Below are positions 1 through 8,524 of a stretch of DNA of 64,000 nt, piece by piece. Source of the DNA: Alteromonas gracilis (GTDB taxonomy: Bacteria; Pseudomonadota; Gammaproteobacteria; Enterobacterales; Alteromonadaceae); NCBI RefSeq assembly GCF_002993325.1, contig NZ_PVNO01000024.1:287486-351485 (forward strand), given 5' to 3'. The notes under the pieces were generated by a model. The model worked only from the letters and a program-made list of their open reading frames with translations, was not told the origin of the DNA and searched no databases. The translations under genes were made by a program, and so were the position numbers. Each line of letters starts with the position of its first letter. Position 1 is the first letter of the stretch.

Positions 1-1782
1 GGTGTTATCAAGCTGACCGTTTATCGAGTACATTCTCGCTAGTAGCAGCCTTAACTTAAGATCGCTCTTGTTCTTGTTAAATTGTGTTTGCGTGTGGGCG
101 ATAACCGCGTTGCCATCCCCCTCTTCCGCTGCCAATGCAAACCATAACGCCAATGCCTGAACATCTGCAGGGTTCTCATCAATAAAAGCGCGAATAAACG
201 CAATAGCATTTTCTTTTTTCCCCTCGGCTACAAGAAGATTAGCGCGTGAGTACGTCACCTCGTTACCCGCATCGCTTAAACCACTTGCTTTATCGAGGTA
301 CTGAGCAGCTTCTTGATAAGCGCCCTCTGCAGTAGCAATGTTACCGAGATAGATGAGCGGGGCAGCCGTCTCTGGCGACTGCTCATGCCATTCTTTTGCG
401 GCAACCTTTGCTTTATCTAGCTGATTCGTTGCAATATAAGCCCGCAGCAAGGTGGCTTGTGATGTCACTGACTCTGGTGCTTTCTCTACAGCCTCTTCAA
501 GGTTCACCAAGCCGTCAATATCGTTCAGTGATAATTGAAGCACGCCAAGACGAGATAAATCTTCAGCAGTAGCGCTGACTGCCTCAGACTTTTCTACCAT
601 TTGTTTGGCGCCCACCACATTACCGTCTTTCAGTAACTGATAGCTGGCTTTTGAGAACAATGCAGCGTCAATACCCTGCTCACCTTCTACCCGAGCTAGA
701 ACTTCTAGCGCTTCGTCATTCTCACCAAGCTGAAGCATGCTATCTGCCAGCATGCGAAGGCCAGGGTGGTTATCAGGTAAACTTGATGCAACCATGGTCA
801 AGTGTCGCTGAGCAGCCTCGAAGTCTTGAATTTGATAAGCACTAAAACCGGCCACTAGGCGAACAACTTGATCGCTTCTACCGTTTTGTACAGCAATCTC
901 TAGATGCTCTAATGCTTTAGCATAATTTTCATTAGCCGACTCGATAATGCCTTTAAAAGTATTAAGCAATGGGTGGTTTTCGTTAAGGGTCAGCAAGTCA
1001 TTAACAATAGGCGCTGCTTTTTCTAAATCTCTAATCTCTATTAACAACGCGGCATAAGCGAACTTGCTGGTCACGTCATCTGGAAACTGACTAACATAAA
1101 CACCGTAAACTTCGGCTGCTTTTTCAGGCTCACCGTTTTGAAGATATATCTTGGCGAGCTGCTGAAGCACATCTTTATTTGTAGGCGCTTGTTCGCGCAA
1201 GGCCTCAGTGGCAGCTAAGGCGCCTTCCATATCGTTATTTAAAACGAAGACGTAGCTATCAATAAGCCCTTTATATACTGAGCTGGTGTCCAAGGTAGAC
1301 AAATCAGCAAGGAGTGCCTGCGCTTCCTCTGTTTTGCCTAGCTGCATTAGCGCCTGAAGCTTATAAAACCCCACTTCCGCTGACTCCACCGCTGTCATGC
1401 CTTCTGCTCGGTAGTCCAACTCAGAAAGGGCGTTCTCTGCCCCCGACTGTTGATAAGCGACCGAAAGAAGCGGAATGACCTGACTCACGGGGTGCCCCAG
1501 GTCCATTGCCTTGTTAAGCTCTTTTTCCGCCGCAGCGAAATTATTTTGCTGTAAATATAGTTTACCTAATTCGAAGCGCGGCTCAGCCGCATTGGGCGCC
1601 TTTTGAATTGCGTTTTTGTACTCAACAATCGCTGCGTCGAGTTGCTGCTGAGAAGCATAATTTCTTGCGTCAGCCAGATGGCTTTCCATAGACTTTTCAC
1701 TACAGCCTGACAAAAGTGCACTGGTTAACATTACTGCCAACGTGGTGCGCTTAATTAATTTATTTGTTTTATGCTTTGTCAT
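1..1782 (-). CDS. prsT: TPR-repeat lipoprotein, PEP-CTERM/exosortase type (3' end outside the window)
   Basis: The reading frame stays open from an ATG at 1782 to the window edge, giving 594 residues. The N-terminus is a lipoprotein signal: a basic start, a hydrophobic stretch and the lipobox LLSGC, so the mature protein should be lipid-anchored after Cys. The rest is back-to-back tetratricopeptide repeats, for example AIVEYKNAIQKAPNAAEPRF followed by ELGKLYLQQNNFAAAEKELN. This opening closely resembles the TPR lipoprotein PrsT that accompanies exosortase (XrtA)/PEP-CTERM exopolysaccharide loci. The family runs to about 900 residues, so roughly a third is missing here. The PEP-CTERM link is from family knowledge; no exosortase gene lies in the window. 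A generic TPR lipoprotein is the alternative. Confidence 0.75.
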   Translation of the reverse strand, partial: MTKHKTNKLIKRTTLAVMLTSALLSGCSEKSMESHLADARNYASQQQLDAAIVEYKNAIQKAPNAAEPRFELGKLYLQQNNFAAAEKELNKAMDLGHPVSQVIPLLSVAYQQSGAENALSELDYRAEGMTAVESAEVGFYKLQALMQLGKTEEAQALLADLSTLDTSSVYKGLIDSYVFVLNNDMEGALAATEALREQAPTNKDVLQQLAKIYLQNGEPEKAAEVYGVYVSQFPDDVTSKFAYAALLIEIRDLEKAAPIVNDLLTLNENHPLLNTFKGIIESANENYAKALEHLEIAVQNGRSDQVVRLVAGFSAYQIQDFEAAQRHLTMVASSLPDNHPGLRMLADSMLQLGENDEALEVLARVEGEQGIDAALFSKASYQLLKDGNVVGAKQMVEKSEAVSATAEDLSRLGVLQLSLNDIDGLVNLEEAVEKAPESVTSQATLLRAYIATNQLDKAKVAAKEWHEQSPETAAPLIYLGNIATAEGAYQEAAQYLDKASGLSDAGNEVTYSRANLLVAEGKKENAIAFIRAFIDENPADVQALALWFALAAEEGDGNAVIAHTQTQFNKNKSDLKLRLLLARMYSINGQLDNT

Positions 1783-2087
1783 TGTAATTCCTTGCCCTTC
1801 CTCAAATTTTTATTGTCACACTGCTGCACAATTGTAAAAAGCGCCCATCACACTGCTTATTATTTCATCTAATTTGTGCAATTTCGTGGCAACCTGTCCA
1901 TTATTCGAATATAATATGGGTTTTTGCAACACTGCTGGCAAGCATATCGCGAAATACGCTAAAAATACGCTACTTAAACTCGCCTCATGTGCTAGTTAAT
2001 CGCTGTATAGCGTCTTGCGATAATAAACCGCTGAATTCGGTTTAATCGTATGCCGCACCCTCCTTACTTAATGCACCAGGACCCTTA
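1783..2087 (+). promoter_or_regulatory. Intergenic region with candidate deaD promoter and 5' leader
   Basis: This gap lies between the divergent TPR lipoprotein and deaD genes. A TATAAT hexamer at 1910-1915 with a weak -35 (TGGCAA, 1887-1892, 17 bp spacing) would start deaD transcription near 1922 and leave a leader of about 165 nt. A small hairpin (AAACCG/CGGTTT, 2025-2043) lies in that leader. Long leaders are known for cold-shock helicase mRNAs such as E. coli csdA. The promoter is read by eye and is not certain. Confidence 0.3.
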
Positions 2088-3875
2088 ATGACAACAACTG
2101 TCGACATGACATTTAAAGACCTCAATCTACCAGAACCTATCTTACAAGCCCTCGAAAAAGTTGGCTACGAGAAACCGTCACCTATTCAAGCAGAGAGCAT
2201 CCCTCTTCTTCTTAATGGTCACGATTTACTCGGTCAGGCACAGACAGGGACAGGAAAAACCGCTGCGTTTGCCCTGCCTATGTTGGCAAATATCGATCCT
2301 GAGCAACGTAAGCCGCAATTACTGGTATTGGCCCCAACCCGTGAACTAGCTATTCAGGTTGCAGAGGCGTTTCAGGTTTATGCGAGCTTTAGTCAAAAAA
2401 TTAAAGTACTTCCAGTATACGGCGGCCAGTCGTACGACAACCAAATTCGCCAGCTTAAGCGTGGCGTACAAGTTGTTGTTGGTACACCAGGACGTATAAT
2501 CGACCATATCAAGCGCAAAACGTTAGACTTAAGCGAGCTTAAGTATCTTGTGCTTGACGAAGCAGACGAAATGCTTCGCATGGGCTTTATTGATGACGTA
2601 GAGCTTATACTTAGCCACGCACCAGAAGAGCGCCAAACTGCGTTGTTCTCTGCAACGATGCCTGGCCCAATCAAGAAAATTACAGAGCGCTACTTGAAAG
2701 ATCCTAAGCACGTAAAAATTGCGTCTAAGGTAAGTACTGCAAGCACTATTCGCCAGCGTTACTGTCAAATCGCGCCACATCACAAACTTGAAGCGTTAAC
2801 TCGCATCATGGAAGTGGAAGTGTTTGACGGCATGATTATTTTCGTGCGTACGAAAACCGCTACTGTTGAGTTGGCAGATAAATTGTCAGCCCGTGGTTAC
2901 GATGTAGAGCCGCTAAACGGTGATATTCCTCAGGCTGCTCGTGAGCGCACGGTTGAAAAGCTTAAACAGGGCAATATCGATATTCTTGTTGCTACTGACG
3001 TAGTAGCTCGTGGTCTTGACGTTGAGCGTGTAAGCCACGTTATTAACTATGATATCCCGTATGATAGTGAGTCTTACGTTCACCGCATCGGTCGTACTGG
3101 TCGTGCTGGACGTCAAGGTGACGCCATCTTATTTATCTCTCATCGCGAAAAGCGCCTGTTGTTCTCTATTGAGAAAACCACTAAGCAGCCTATTGAAGCA
3201 ATGCCAATTCCTTCAATTAGCGAAATCAACGAAACACGCTTAAGTCGCTTCAAGCAATCGGTTACCGAAGCAACACAAGACGATAGCATTGAATCGTTAA
3301 TGCCTATCGTTGAGATGATTAAAGCAGAAAACGAAGCATCTCCTGAAGTGTTAATGGCTGCTTTGCTTAAAATCGCGCAGGGCGACGAACCGTTAATTCT
3401 TAAAGAAACTGATCGCCCAGACATCAACAGCAAGCCTCCTCGCGATAGCCGCGAAAGAAGCAGCCGCGATGGTCGTGATGGTCGCGAGAGAAAACCGAAA
3501 GTACCACGCGGAAACCGCAAGCCAGAAGAAGGCATGCAGCGCTTCCGTATCGAAGTTGGTCATGTTCACGGCGCTAAGCCAGGTAACATTGTTGGCGCGA
3601 TTGCTAATGAAGCGAATATCAACTCTAAGCACATTGGTGCTATCGAGATTTACGATAACTTCAGTACTGTAGATCTTCCAGACGGTATGCCTAAAGAAAC
3701 ACGCGATACCCTTTCGGGCACGCGAGTGGCAGGTCAGCGTCTAAATATCCGCGAATGGTCTGACACGCCTCCACCTAAACGTGAAGGACGTGGCGAACGC
3801 CCAAGTCGTGCAGATAAAGCACCTCGTGGTAATCGTGAAGATCGCGGCAGCCGTGAGCGCAAGCGTAAGAACTAA
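2088..3875 (+). CDS. deaD: DEAD-box ATP-dependent RNA helicase DeaD/CsdA
   Basis: ATP-dependent RNA helicase expected to unwind RNA structure in ribosome assembly and mRNA turnover, especially in the cold. All helicase motifs are visible in order: the Q motif (KPSPIQ), motif I AQTGTGKT, PTRELA, TPGR, DEAD, SAT, ARGLD and HRIGRTGRAG. After about residue 470 comes a DbpA-type RNA-binding domain (RFRIEVGHVHGAKPGNIVGA), and the protein ends in an Arg/Gly/Lys-rich basic tail. The 595 residues fit DeaD (629 in E. coli) rather than the shorter RhlB/RhlE types. The ATG at 2088 follows an AGGACC stretch. It is a single gene, closed by the hairpin terminator at 3890-3928. Confidence 0.93.
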   Translation: MTTTVDMTFKDLNLPEPILQALEKVGYEKPSPIQAESIPLLLNGHDLLGQAQTGTGKTAAFALPMLANIDPEQRKPQLLVLAPTRELAIQVAEAFQVYASFSQKIKVLPVYGGQSYDNQIRQLKRGVQVVVGTPGRIIDHIKRKTLDLSELKYLVLDEADEMLRMGFIDDVELILSHAPEERQTALFSATMPGPIKKITERYLKDPKHVKIASKVSTASTIRQRYCQIAPHHKLEALTRIMEVEVFDGMIIFVRTKTATVELADKLSARGYDVEPLNGDIPQAARERTVEKLKQGNIDILVATDVVARGLDVERVSHVINYDIPYDSESYVHRIGRTGRAGRQGDAILFISHREKRLLFSIEKTTKQPIEAMPIPSISEINETRLSRFKQSVTEATQDDSIESLMPIVEMIKAENEASPEVLMAALLKIAQGDEPLILKETDRPDINSKPPRDSRERSSRDGRDGRERKPKVPRGNRKPEEGMQRFRIEVGHVHGAKPGNIVGAIANEANINSKHIGAIEIYDNFSTVDLPDGMPKETRDTLSGTRVAGQRLNIREWSDTPPPKREGRGERPSRADKAPRGNREDRGSRERKRKN

Positions 3876-3889
3876 ATAACAAAACTACA

Positions 3890-3928
3890 AGCCTTTATAT
3901 AACCATTAGTAATATAAAGGCTGTTTTC
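3890..3928 (+). terminator. Rho-independent terminator after deaD
   Basis: An 11-bp perfect stem (AGCCTTTATAT 3890-3900 with ATATAAAGGCT 3912-3922) is followed by a T-rich tail, 15 bp after the deaD stop. Confidence 0.75.
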
Positions 3929-4004
3929 GTTGTTTTCTAAATAAAAAGAATTGGCGCAAAATAGTGTCAGTTCTTTTTTTGTATTTGAAGCTATTAAAAC
4001 CTTT

Positions 4005-5384
4005 ATGGATTACTTTCCGTTATTTCTAGACGCTAGAAAGCTCAATGTGCTTATTGTTGGGGCAGGCGAAGTCGCGGCCCGCAAGCTTGAGCTGATCATG
4101 AAGACCCCTGCCACTGTTACTGTGATTGCACCTTGGGTATGCGACACCGTTAAACTGATCGCACAAAACGAGAAAGTAACCCTCATTGAGCGCGAATTTG
4201 AAGATAATGACCTTGCTAGCAAGGACATGGTTTTCATAGCAACCGATAAACCTGAAGTAAACCAGCACATTCACGACCTTGCTCGTGCCAACAAAGTTTT
4301 AGTAAATGTGGTTGATAATACGCCACTCTGCCAGTTTATTACGCCTTCCATTGTTGACCGCTCTCCTATTGTAATTGCGATGAGCAGTGGCGGTGTGGCA
4401 CCTGTGCTATTACGCTATTTGCGCCAGAAGCTTGAGACTGTTTTACCAGCAAACTTAAGTAGACTCGGCTCTTTCTCAGAGAAGTTTCGCGACAAAGTAA
4501 AACAAGCGCTTAACGGTGTGACTGCGCGCCGCTATTTCTGGGAGGATGTTCTCGACGGTGACATCGCCGAAATGGTAGAAAAAGGGCAAGATAAAAAAGC
4601 AGATGAAGCCTTCGAGTTAGCATTGCAGGCAGCAGCTGAAAACAAGAAAGTAGAAGGTCAGGTATATCTGGTAGGTGCAGGCCCGGGTGACCCCGACCTC
4701 CTGACATTTCGCGCATTGCGACTTATGCAAAAGGCTGATGTTGTTGTGTACGATCGTTTAGTATCACCGCAGATTCTTGAACTTGTACGTCGTGATGCGG
4801 AAAAAATCTATGTGGGTAAAGCCAAAAGTAATCACACCCTCCCGCAAGACGACATTAACCAGTTGATGGTTGATGAGGCCAAAAAAGGCAACCGTGTTGT
4901 TCGTTTAAAGGGCGGCGACCCGTTCATATTTGGTCGTGGTGGCGAAGAAATTCAACCCCTTATTAAACACGGCATTGAGTTTCAAGTTGTGCCAGGGATT
5001 ACCGCCGCAAGCGGCGCATCGAGCTATGCGGGTATTCCGCTTACCCATAGAGACCATGCACAATCTGTGGTATTTGCTACGGGGCACTTAAAGAATGGTA
5101 CTATCGACCTTAACTGGCCTGCCCTTGCGCAAAAAAGCCAAACGGCGGTGTTTTACATGGGCCTGACCGGGCTTCCCATCATCTGCGAAAAAATGATAGA
5201 GCACGGTCTAGATGCCACAACACCAATTGCGCTGGTACAGTCAGCAACCACTGAAAAGCAGCAAGTGCTGACGGGTACTCTGCAAAACATTGTCGCCAAG
5301 CAAGAAGAAGCGCAGCTTCAACCGCCTACACTCATCATAGTGGGCAGCGTTGTAAGCCTACACAACGAACTCAACTGGTTTTAA
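4005..5384 (+). CDS. cysG: Siroheme synthase CysG (uroporphyrinogen-III methyltransferase / precorrin-2 dehydrogenase / ferrochelatase)
   Basis: Trifunctional enzyme making siroheme, the cofactor of sulfite and nitrite reductases, from uroporphyrinogen III. The N-terminal half is the NAD-dependent dehydrogenase/chelatase module with the Rossmann motif VGAGEVAARK and the conserved SSGGVAPVLLRYLR segment. The C-terminal half is the SAM-dependent methyltransferase with VGAGPGDPDLLT and RLKGGDPFIFGRGGEE. An upstream TTG at 3951 is in frame, but the family begins MDYxPxF, which fixes the start at the ATG at 4005. That gives 459 residues against 457 in E. coli CysG. No sulfate-assimilation gene sits next to it, so its sulfur role comes from the family, not from context. 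Confidence 0.95.
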   Translation: MDYFPLFLDARKLNVLIVGAGEVAARKLELIMKTPATVTVIAPWVCDTVKLIAQNEKVTLIEREFEDNDLASKDMVFIATDKPEVNQHIHDLARANKVLVNVVDNTPLCQFITPSIVDRSPIVIAMSSGGVAPVLLRYLRQKLETVLPANLSRLGSFSEKFRDKVKQALNGVTARRYFWEDVLDGDIAEMVEKGQDKKADEAFELALQAAAENKKVEGQVYLVGAGPGDPDLLTFRALRLMQKADVVVYDRLVSPQILELVRRDAEKIYVGKAKSNHTLPQDDINQLMVDEAKKGNRVVRLKGGDPFIFGRGGEEIQPLIKHGIEFQVVPGITAASGASSYAGIPLTHRDHAQSVVFATGHLKNGTIDLNWPALAQKSQTAVFYMGLTGLPIICEKMIEHGLDATTPIALVQSATTEKQQVLTGTLQNIVAKQEEAQLQPPTLIIVGSVVSLHNELNWF

Positions 5385-5486
5385 GAATAAGCAGGTTGGC
5401 GCGTTACCTATACGGTTACCTTGTTTTTTGCGCTCAGCAACGCATACTCAGTAATACGAAGGTAATATCGAGTAGGCGTACGCACT

Positions 5487-6482
5487 GTGGTTTACAAAAA
5501 CACGCAATCTGGTTCATGCAGCGCTAGAGTGAGTTTAAAAATAAAGTCCTGTTTACTGATAGCTGGGCTTTTGATTTCTCCTTTGTCACAGAGCGAACAG
5601 CTTAAATTCGTTAAAAAGCAAACCGAGACGGGCGTCGCGTTAAGTTATGAGTGGCTAGATGGAGACAATACTCTTCAATCTATCGCTTTCGAGATACCGT
5701 CTGAGGCGTTAAACGAAGCGCCTACTCAACAACCCAACTACAAGCCAAAGATAGCCCAGCGCTACGTCACAGTTGCCCTTATGGAAGAGGCGAAAAAAAT
5801 AAACCCTAAAGAGGCTCGCGTAAAAATTTTGCCAAAGCGTGAGTCAATTAATATCGAAGTAAGAGGCGCTAATGAAGAGCTGGTCGAGAAAATACTGAGC
5901 GATTTAAAAGCTGTTCAGCAACGAGAATATAACGAATATCTACACACCCATTATTTTACGCGATTTACTACCCTTTTTAATCAACAAGCCATCAAGCCAG
6001 ACCATGCGAGGTATGCAGTTGAGTCGGTCAAACCTTTGGTAGCTGCGTCTCAGGCCTTCTATGAAAAACTCGAATCTCAGTCAGACTCCAGAGCATATTT
6101 TTCACTGCTTCTTGGCTGGATACAGAGTATTCCCTATGACACCTTAGAAGATAGGGTTGTCAGCAATGGTTCTGGTTATGCGCCGCCAGTTAGCGTACTT
6201 ATGCAAAACCTGGGGGACTGCGACAGCAAAGCGGTGCTCACGTCGGCTATGGTTAGAGCGTTTTTGCCCTCTACAAAAATGATAATGGTTTTTCTACCTA
6301 ATCATGCGTTGCTTGGTATTGCACTAACCCCAATGGTTGACGATAGAACTATTGAGTACGACGGCGACACTTATGTTTTGTATGACCCCACTGGACCTGC
6401 GCTCATTCCTTTTGGCCAAGTGTCTGAAGATACTGAACGCCATATTGTTACAGGCCGCTATCAAGTGGAAATTATGGAGTAA
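5487..6482 (+). CDS. Secreted protein with transglutaminase-like Cys-His-Asp core, function unknown
   Basis: I do not recognise a named family. The GTG at 5487 gives 331 residues; a second GTG at 5529 would start right at the signal peptide (basic residues, then a hydrophobic segment ending near LSQSEQ), so the shorter form is possible. The C-terminal third contains GDCDSKA (Cys245), NHALLGI (His273) and YDPTGP (Asp300), in the order and spacing of a transglutaminase/papain-like triad. The middle is charged and helical. Such domains act as periplasmic cysteine peptidases or isopeptidases, but the substrate cannot be inferred. It stands alone between cysG and the convergent phoH-type gene, with a shared terminator at 6545-6580. 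Confidence 0.7.
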   Translation: MVYKNTQSGSCSARVSLKIKSCLLIAGLLISPLSQSEQLKFVKKQTETGVALSYEWLDGDNTLQSIAFEIPSEALNEAPTQQPNYKPKIAQRYVTVALMEEAKKINPKEARVKILPKRESINIEVRGANEELVEKILSDLKAVQQREYNEYLHTHYFTRFTTLFNQQAIKPDHARYAVESVKPLVAASQAFYEKLESQSDSRAYFSLLLGWIQSIPYDTLEDRVVSNGSGYAPPVSVLMQNLGDCDSKAVLTSAMVRAFLPSTKMIMVFLPNHALLGIALTPMVDDRTIEYDGDTYVLYDPTGPALIPFGQVSEDTERHIVTGRYQVEIME

Positions 6483-6544
6483 GCTGGCTAATTATCTCTC
6501 TTGCATTAAAGCAAACCGTAAATGAATCAGTTTATTCTCAGATA

Positions 6545-6580
6545 AAAAAAGCGCCTAAAAAACAGGCGCTTTCCTTTTTA
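6545..6580. terminator. Bidirectional terminator between convergent genes
   Basis: A 9-bp perfect stem (AAAGCGCCT 6548-6556 with AGGCGCTTT 6564-6572) has an A-run on one side and a T-rich tail on the other. It can therefore stop both the 5487 gene and the phoH-type gene. Confidence 0.75.
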
Positions 6581-6609
6581 AAAACCGAAAGAGCAAAGTA
6601 AAAATAAGC

Positions 6610-8007
6610 TTACAAATTCTCTTCGGCAAAACTCGCAAGTCGACTTCTTACCACACCGTCTAGATTAATGGTGGCACTGCCTGAAAAGTCTTTAAACTTC
6701 TCAACTAAGTAGGTCAAGCCCGAAGTCACCGCACTTAAATAGTTACTGTCTATTTGTGCCAGGTTACCGCCTACAATGAGCTTAGTTCCTTCACCACAAC
6801 GCGTAATAATAGTTTTGAGCTGTGATGCGGTTAAGTTTTGCGACTCATCCAAAATCACAATAGCATTTTGGATGCTTCGACCACGCATAAAGTTGACCGA
6901 TTTGTACTGAATGTTGGCTTTTTCCATGATGTAGTTCATAGAGCCTTTGGTATTTTCATCGTGCTTGTGCAGTACCTCTAAAGAATCAGTAATCGCTGCC
7001 AGCCAAGGCAACATTTTTTCTTCTTCCGTCCCCGGTAAGAAGCCGATGGACTCGGCAATTTCCGGCGTACTGCGCGTCACAATAATTTTGTCATACATGT
7101 TGCGCTCAACAACCATTTCAAGGGCTGCGGCCAACGCAAGCAACGTTTTACCGCTACCGGCAGGTCCCGTCAGGATAACCATATCAATATGGGGGTCGAG
7201 TAATGCGTGAAGCGCCATGGCTTGACCGATATTTTTAGGTGTAATGCCCCAAGCATGACGCCCCATTAAACGCTCATAGCCTAAATCGAGTATTTCTAAA
7301 TGGTCGTTGGTGATCTCTTCTACAAGTCCCGCAAATTGCTTAGTTTCATCAAGCAAAAATTCGTTTACGTATGCCTCAGGCAGCATAGATTTAGGAATAG
7401 TATGAATGGTGTCGCGACCTTCAGTGCGGCTGTCTACACTTTTCACACTTTCCCAGAAATTGCCTTCAAAAGTATGGAAGCCACGGGATAGATACTTGAT
7501 ATCGGTTATAAGTTGGTCTGTGCGATAATCTTCAACATGAGCAAGGCCCGCCCCTTTCGCCTTAAGGCGCATGTTTAAGTCTTTAGTCACCAATACCACT
7601 TTTTGCGGCGCGAATGTCTTTTGCAGGTGCAACGCTACGTTAATAATGCGGTTGTCGTTCTCATTGCTAGTGAAGACCTGCTGGGCCTCAACCATATTGA
7701 GATCGGCAAATATAGATAGGCTACCTGTAGGTGCCGTTTGACCCGCTCCCAACCCTTCCATCGAAACACCGGCAAGCATATCTTCTGGTGTTGCGTCATG
7801 GAGTAAATCCTCCATTGCCCGAATAGATACCCGTGCATCACGCGCCACGTCTTTTTTACTGTCTTTGATATAGTCGAGCTCTTCCAATACGGTCATTGGA
7901 ATAACAACATCATGTTCTTTAAAAGAGAGAAAAGCGTGAGGTTCGTGCAGCAGGATATTGGTATCGAGGACGTAAATCTTAGTATCGGTAGAATTTTTTC
8001 TTGGCAT
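6610..8007 (-). CDS. PhoH-family ATPase with N-terminal PIN nuclease domain (PhoH2/YlaK type)
   Basis: The N-terminal about 150 residues form a PIN domain, a Mg-dependent RNase fold, beginning KIYVLDTNILLHEP with the acidic residues Asp15, Glu43/44 and Asp53 in the expected places. The C-terminal half is a PhoH P-loop ATPase: Walker A GPAGSGKTLLA near residue 280 and Walker B ILDESQN near residue 388. This PIN-PhoH fusion is the PhoH2 type, for which RNA unwinding and cleavage activity has been described in mycobacteria. It differs from YbeZ, which lacks PIN. Length (465) is normal. It is monocistronic and convergent with the 5487 gene. Confidence 0.88.
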   Translation of the reverse strand: MPRKNSTDTKIYVLDTNILLHEPHAFLSFKEHDVVIPMTVLEELDYIKDSKKDVARDARVSIRAMEDLLHDATPEDMLAGVSMEGLGAGQTAPTGSLSIFADLNMVEAQQVFTSNENDNRIINVALHLQKTFAPQKVVLVTKDLNMRLKAKGAGLAHVEDYRTDQLITDIKYLSRGFHTFEGNFWESVKSVDSRTEGRDTIHTIPKSMLPEAYVNEFLLDETKQFAGLVEEITNDHLEILDLGYERLMGRHAWGITPKNIGQAMALHALLDPHIDMVILTGPAGSGKTLLALAAALEMVVERNMYDKIIVTRSTPEIAESIGFLPGTEEEKMLPWLAAITDSLEVLHKHDENTKGSMNYIMEKANIQYKSVNFMRGRSIQNAIVILDESQNLTASQLKTIITRCGEGTKLIVGGNLAQIDSNYLSAVTSGLTYLVEKFKDFSGSATINLDGVVRSRLASFAEENL

Positions 8008-8524
8008 CCTTTACTCCGGTAAATAAAGCCAGGTTAGGCGTATTGTTCAATTGTGAACGCACTAACAAGCTACAGTTACGGTTGTAGGAGAATGCCGCTC
8101 GAAACAGGACTTCTTCCCCTACTCGCGTCGACTGAGAAGCAGTACTTCACTTTCTGCCTCAAAGGTTCGTTCGTGAAATTCGCGAACCCTTAATTCCACC
8201 ATAATCCAGTTTTTAAGAATTAGCACTGTTTTTCTCTTTTTTATTTTTCGTAAGAGCAAGTGACAAGGGATGAACATTCTCACGTCGTTATATAAGAGAG
8301 GAAAGTGCTTTAATCCCGCATTGAAATAGAAACAGACATACTTGTTTCGTAACAAATACTCACACTTTACCGACATTTAGCGCTAATTTAGCTGCGTTTA
8401 TAAAGTCCAAATACGCTAAGGTATAGTTGTTGAGGTGATGAGTTAAAAAGGGGGCTAACCAGGTGCCGCAACATCCCAACAATGTGAATGCATTCAAATT
8501 AATAATACTCAGGGAAAGAAGGTT
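8008..8524. promoter_or_regulatory. Divergent intergenic region; candidate CRP-type site at 8483-8498
   Basis: This 517-bp gap separates the divergent PhoH-type and peptidase genes and holds no gene I can support. TGTGA-ATGCAT-TCAAA at 8483-8498 resembles a CRP half-site pair with one mismatch and contains the 12-bp perfect palindrome TGAATGCATTCA. It lies about 30 bp upstream of the ATG of the peptidase gene. A GGTTCG/CGAACC inverted repeat near 8164-8189 lacks a T-tail. A minus-strand frame at 8119-8376 looks spurious. Confidence 0.35.

Noticed and set aside
8119..8376. 85-residue minus-strand frame in the PhoH/peptidase gap
   Set aside because: No ribosome-binding site, unusual composition, no recognisable motif, and it overlaps likely promoter DNA.
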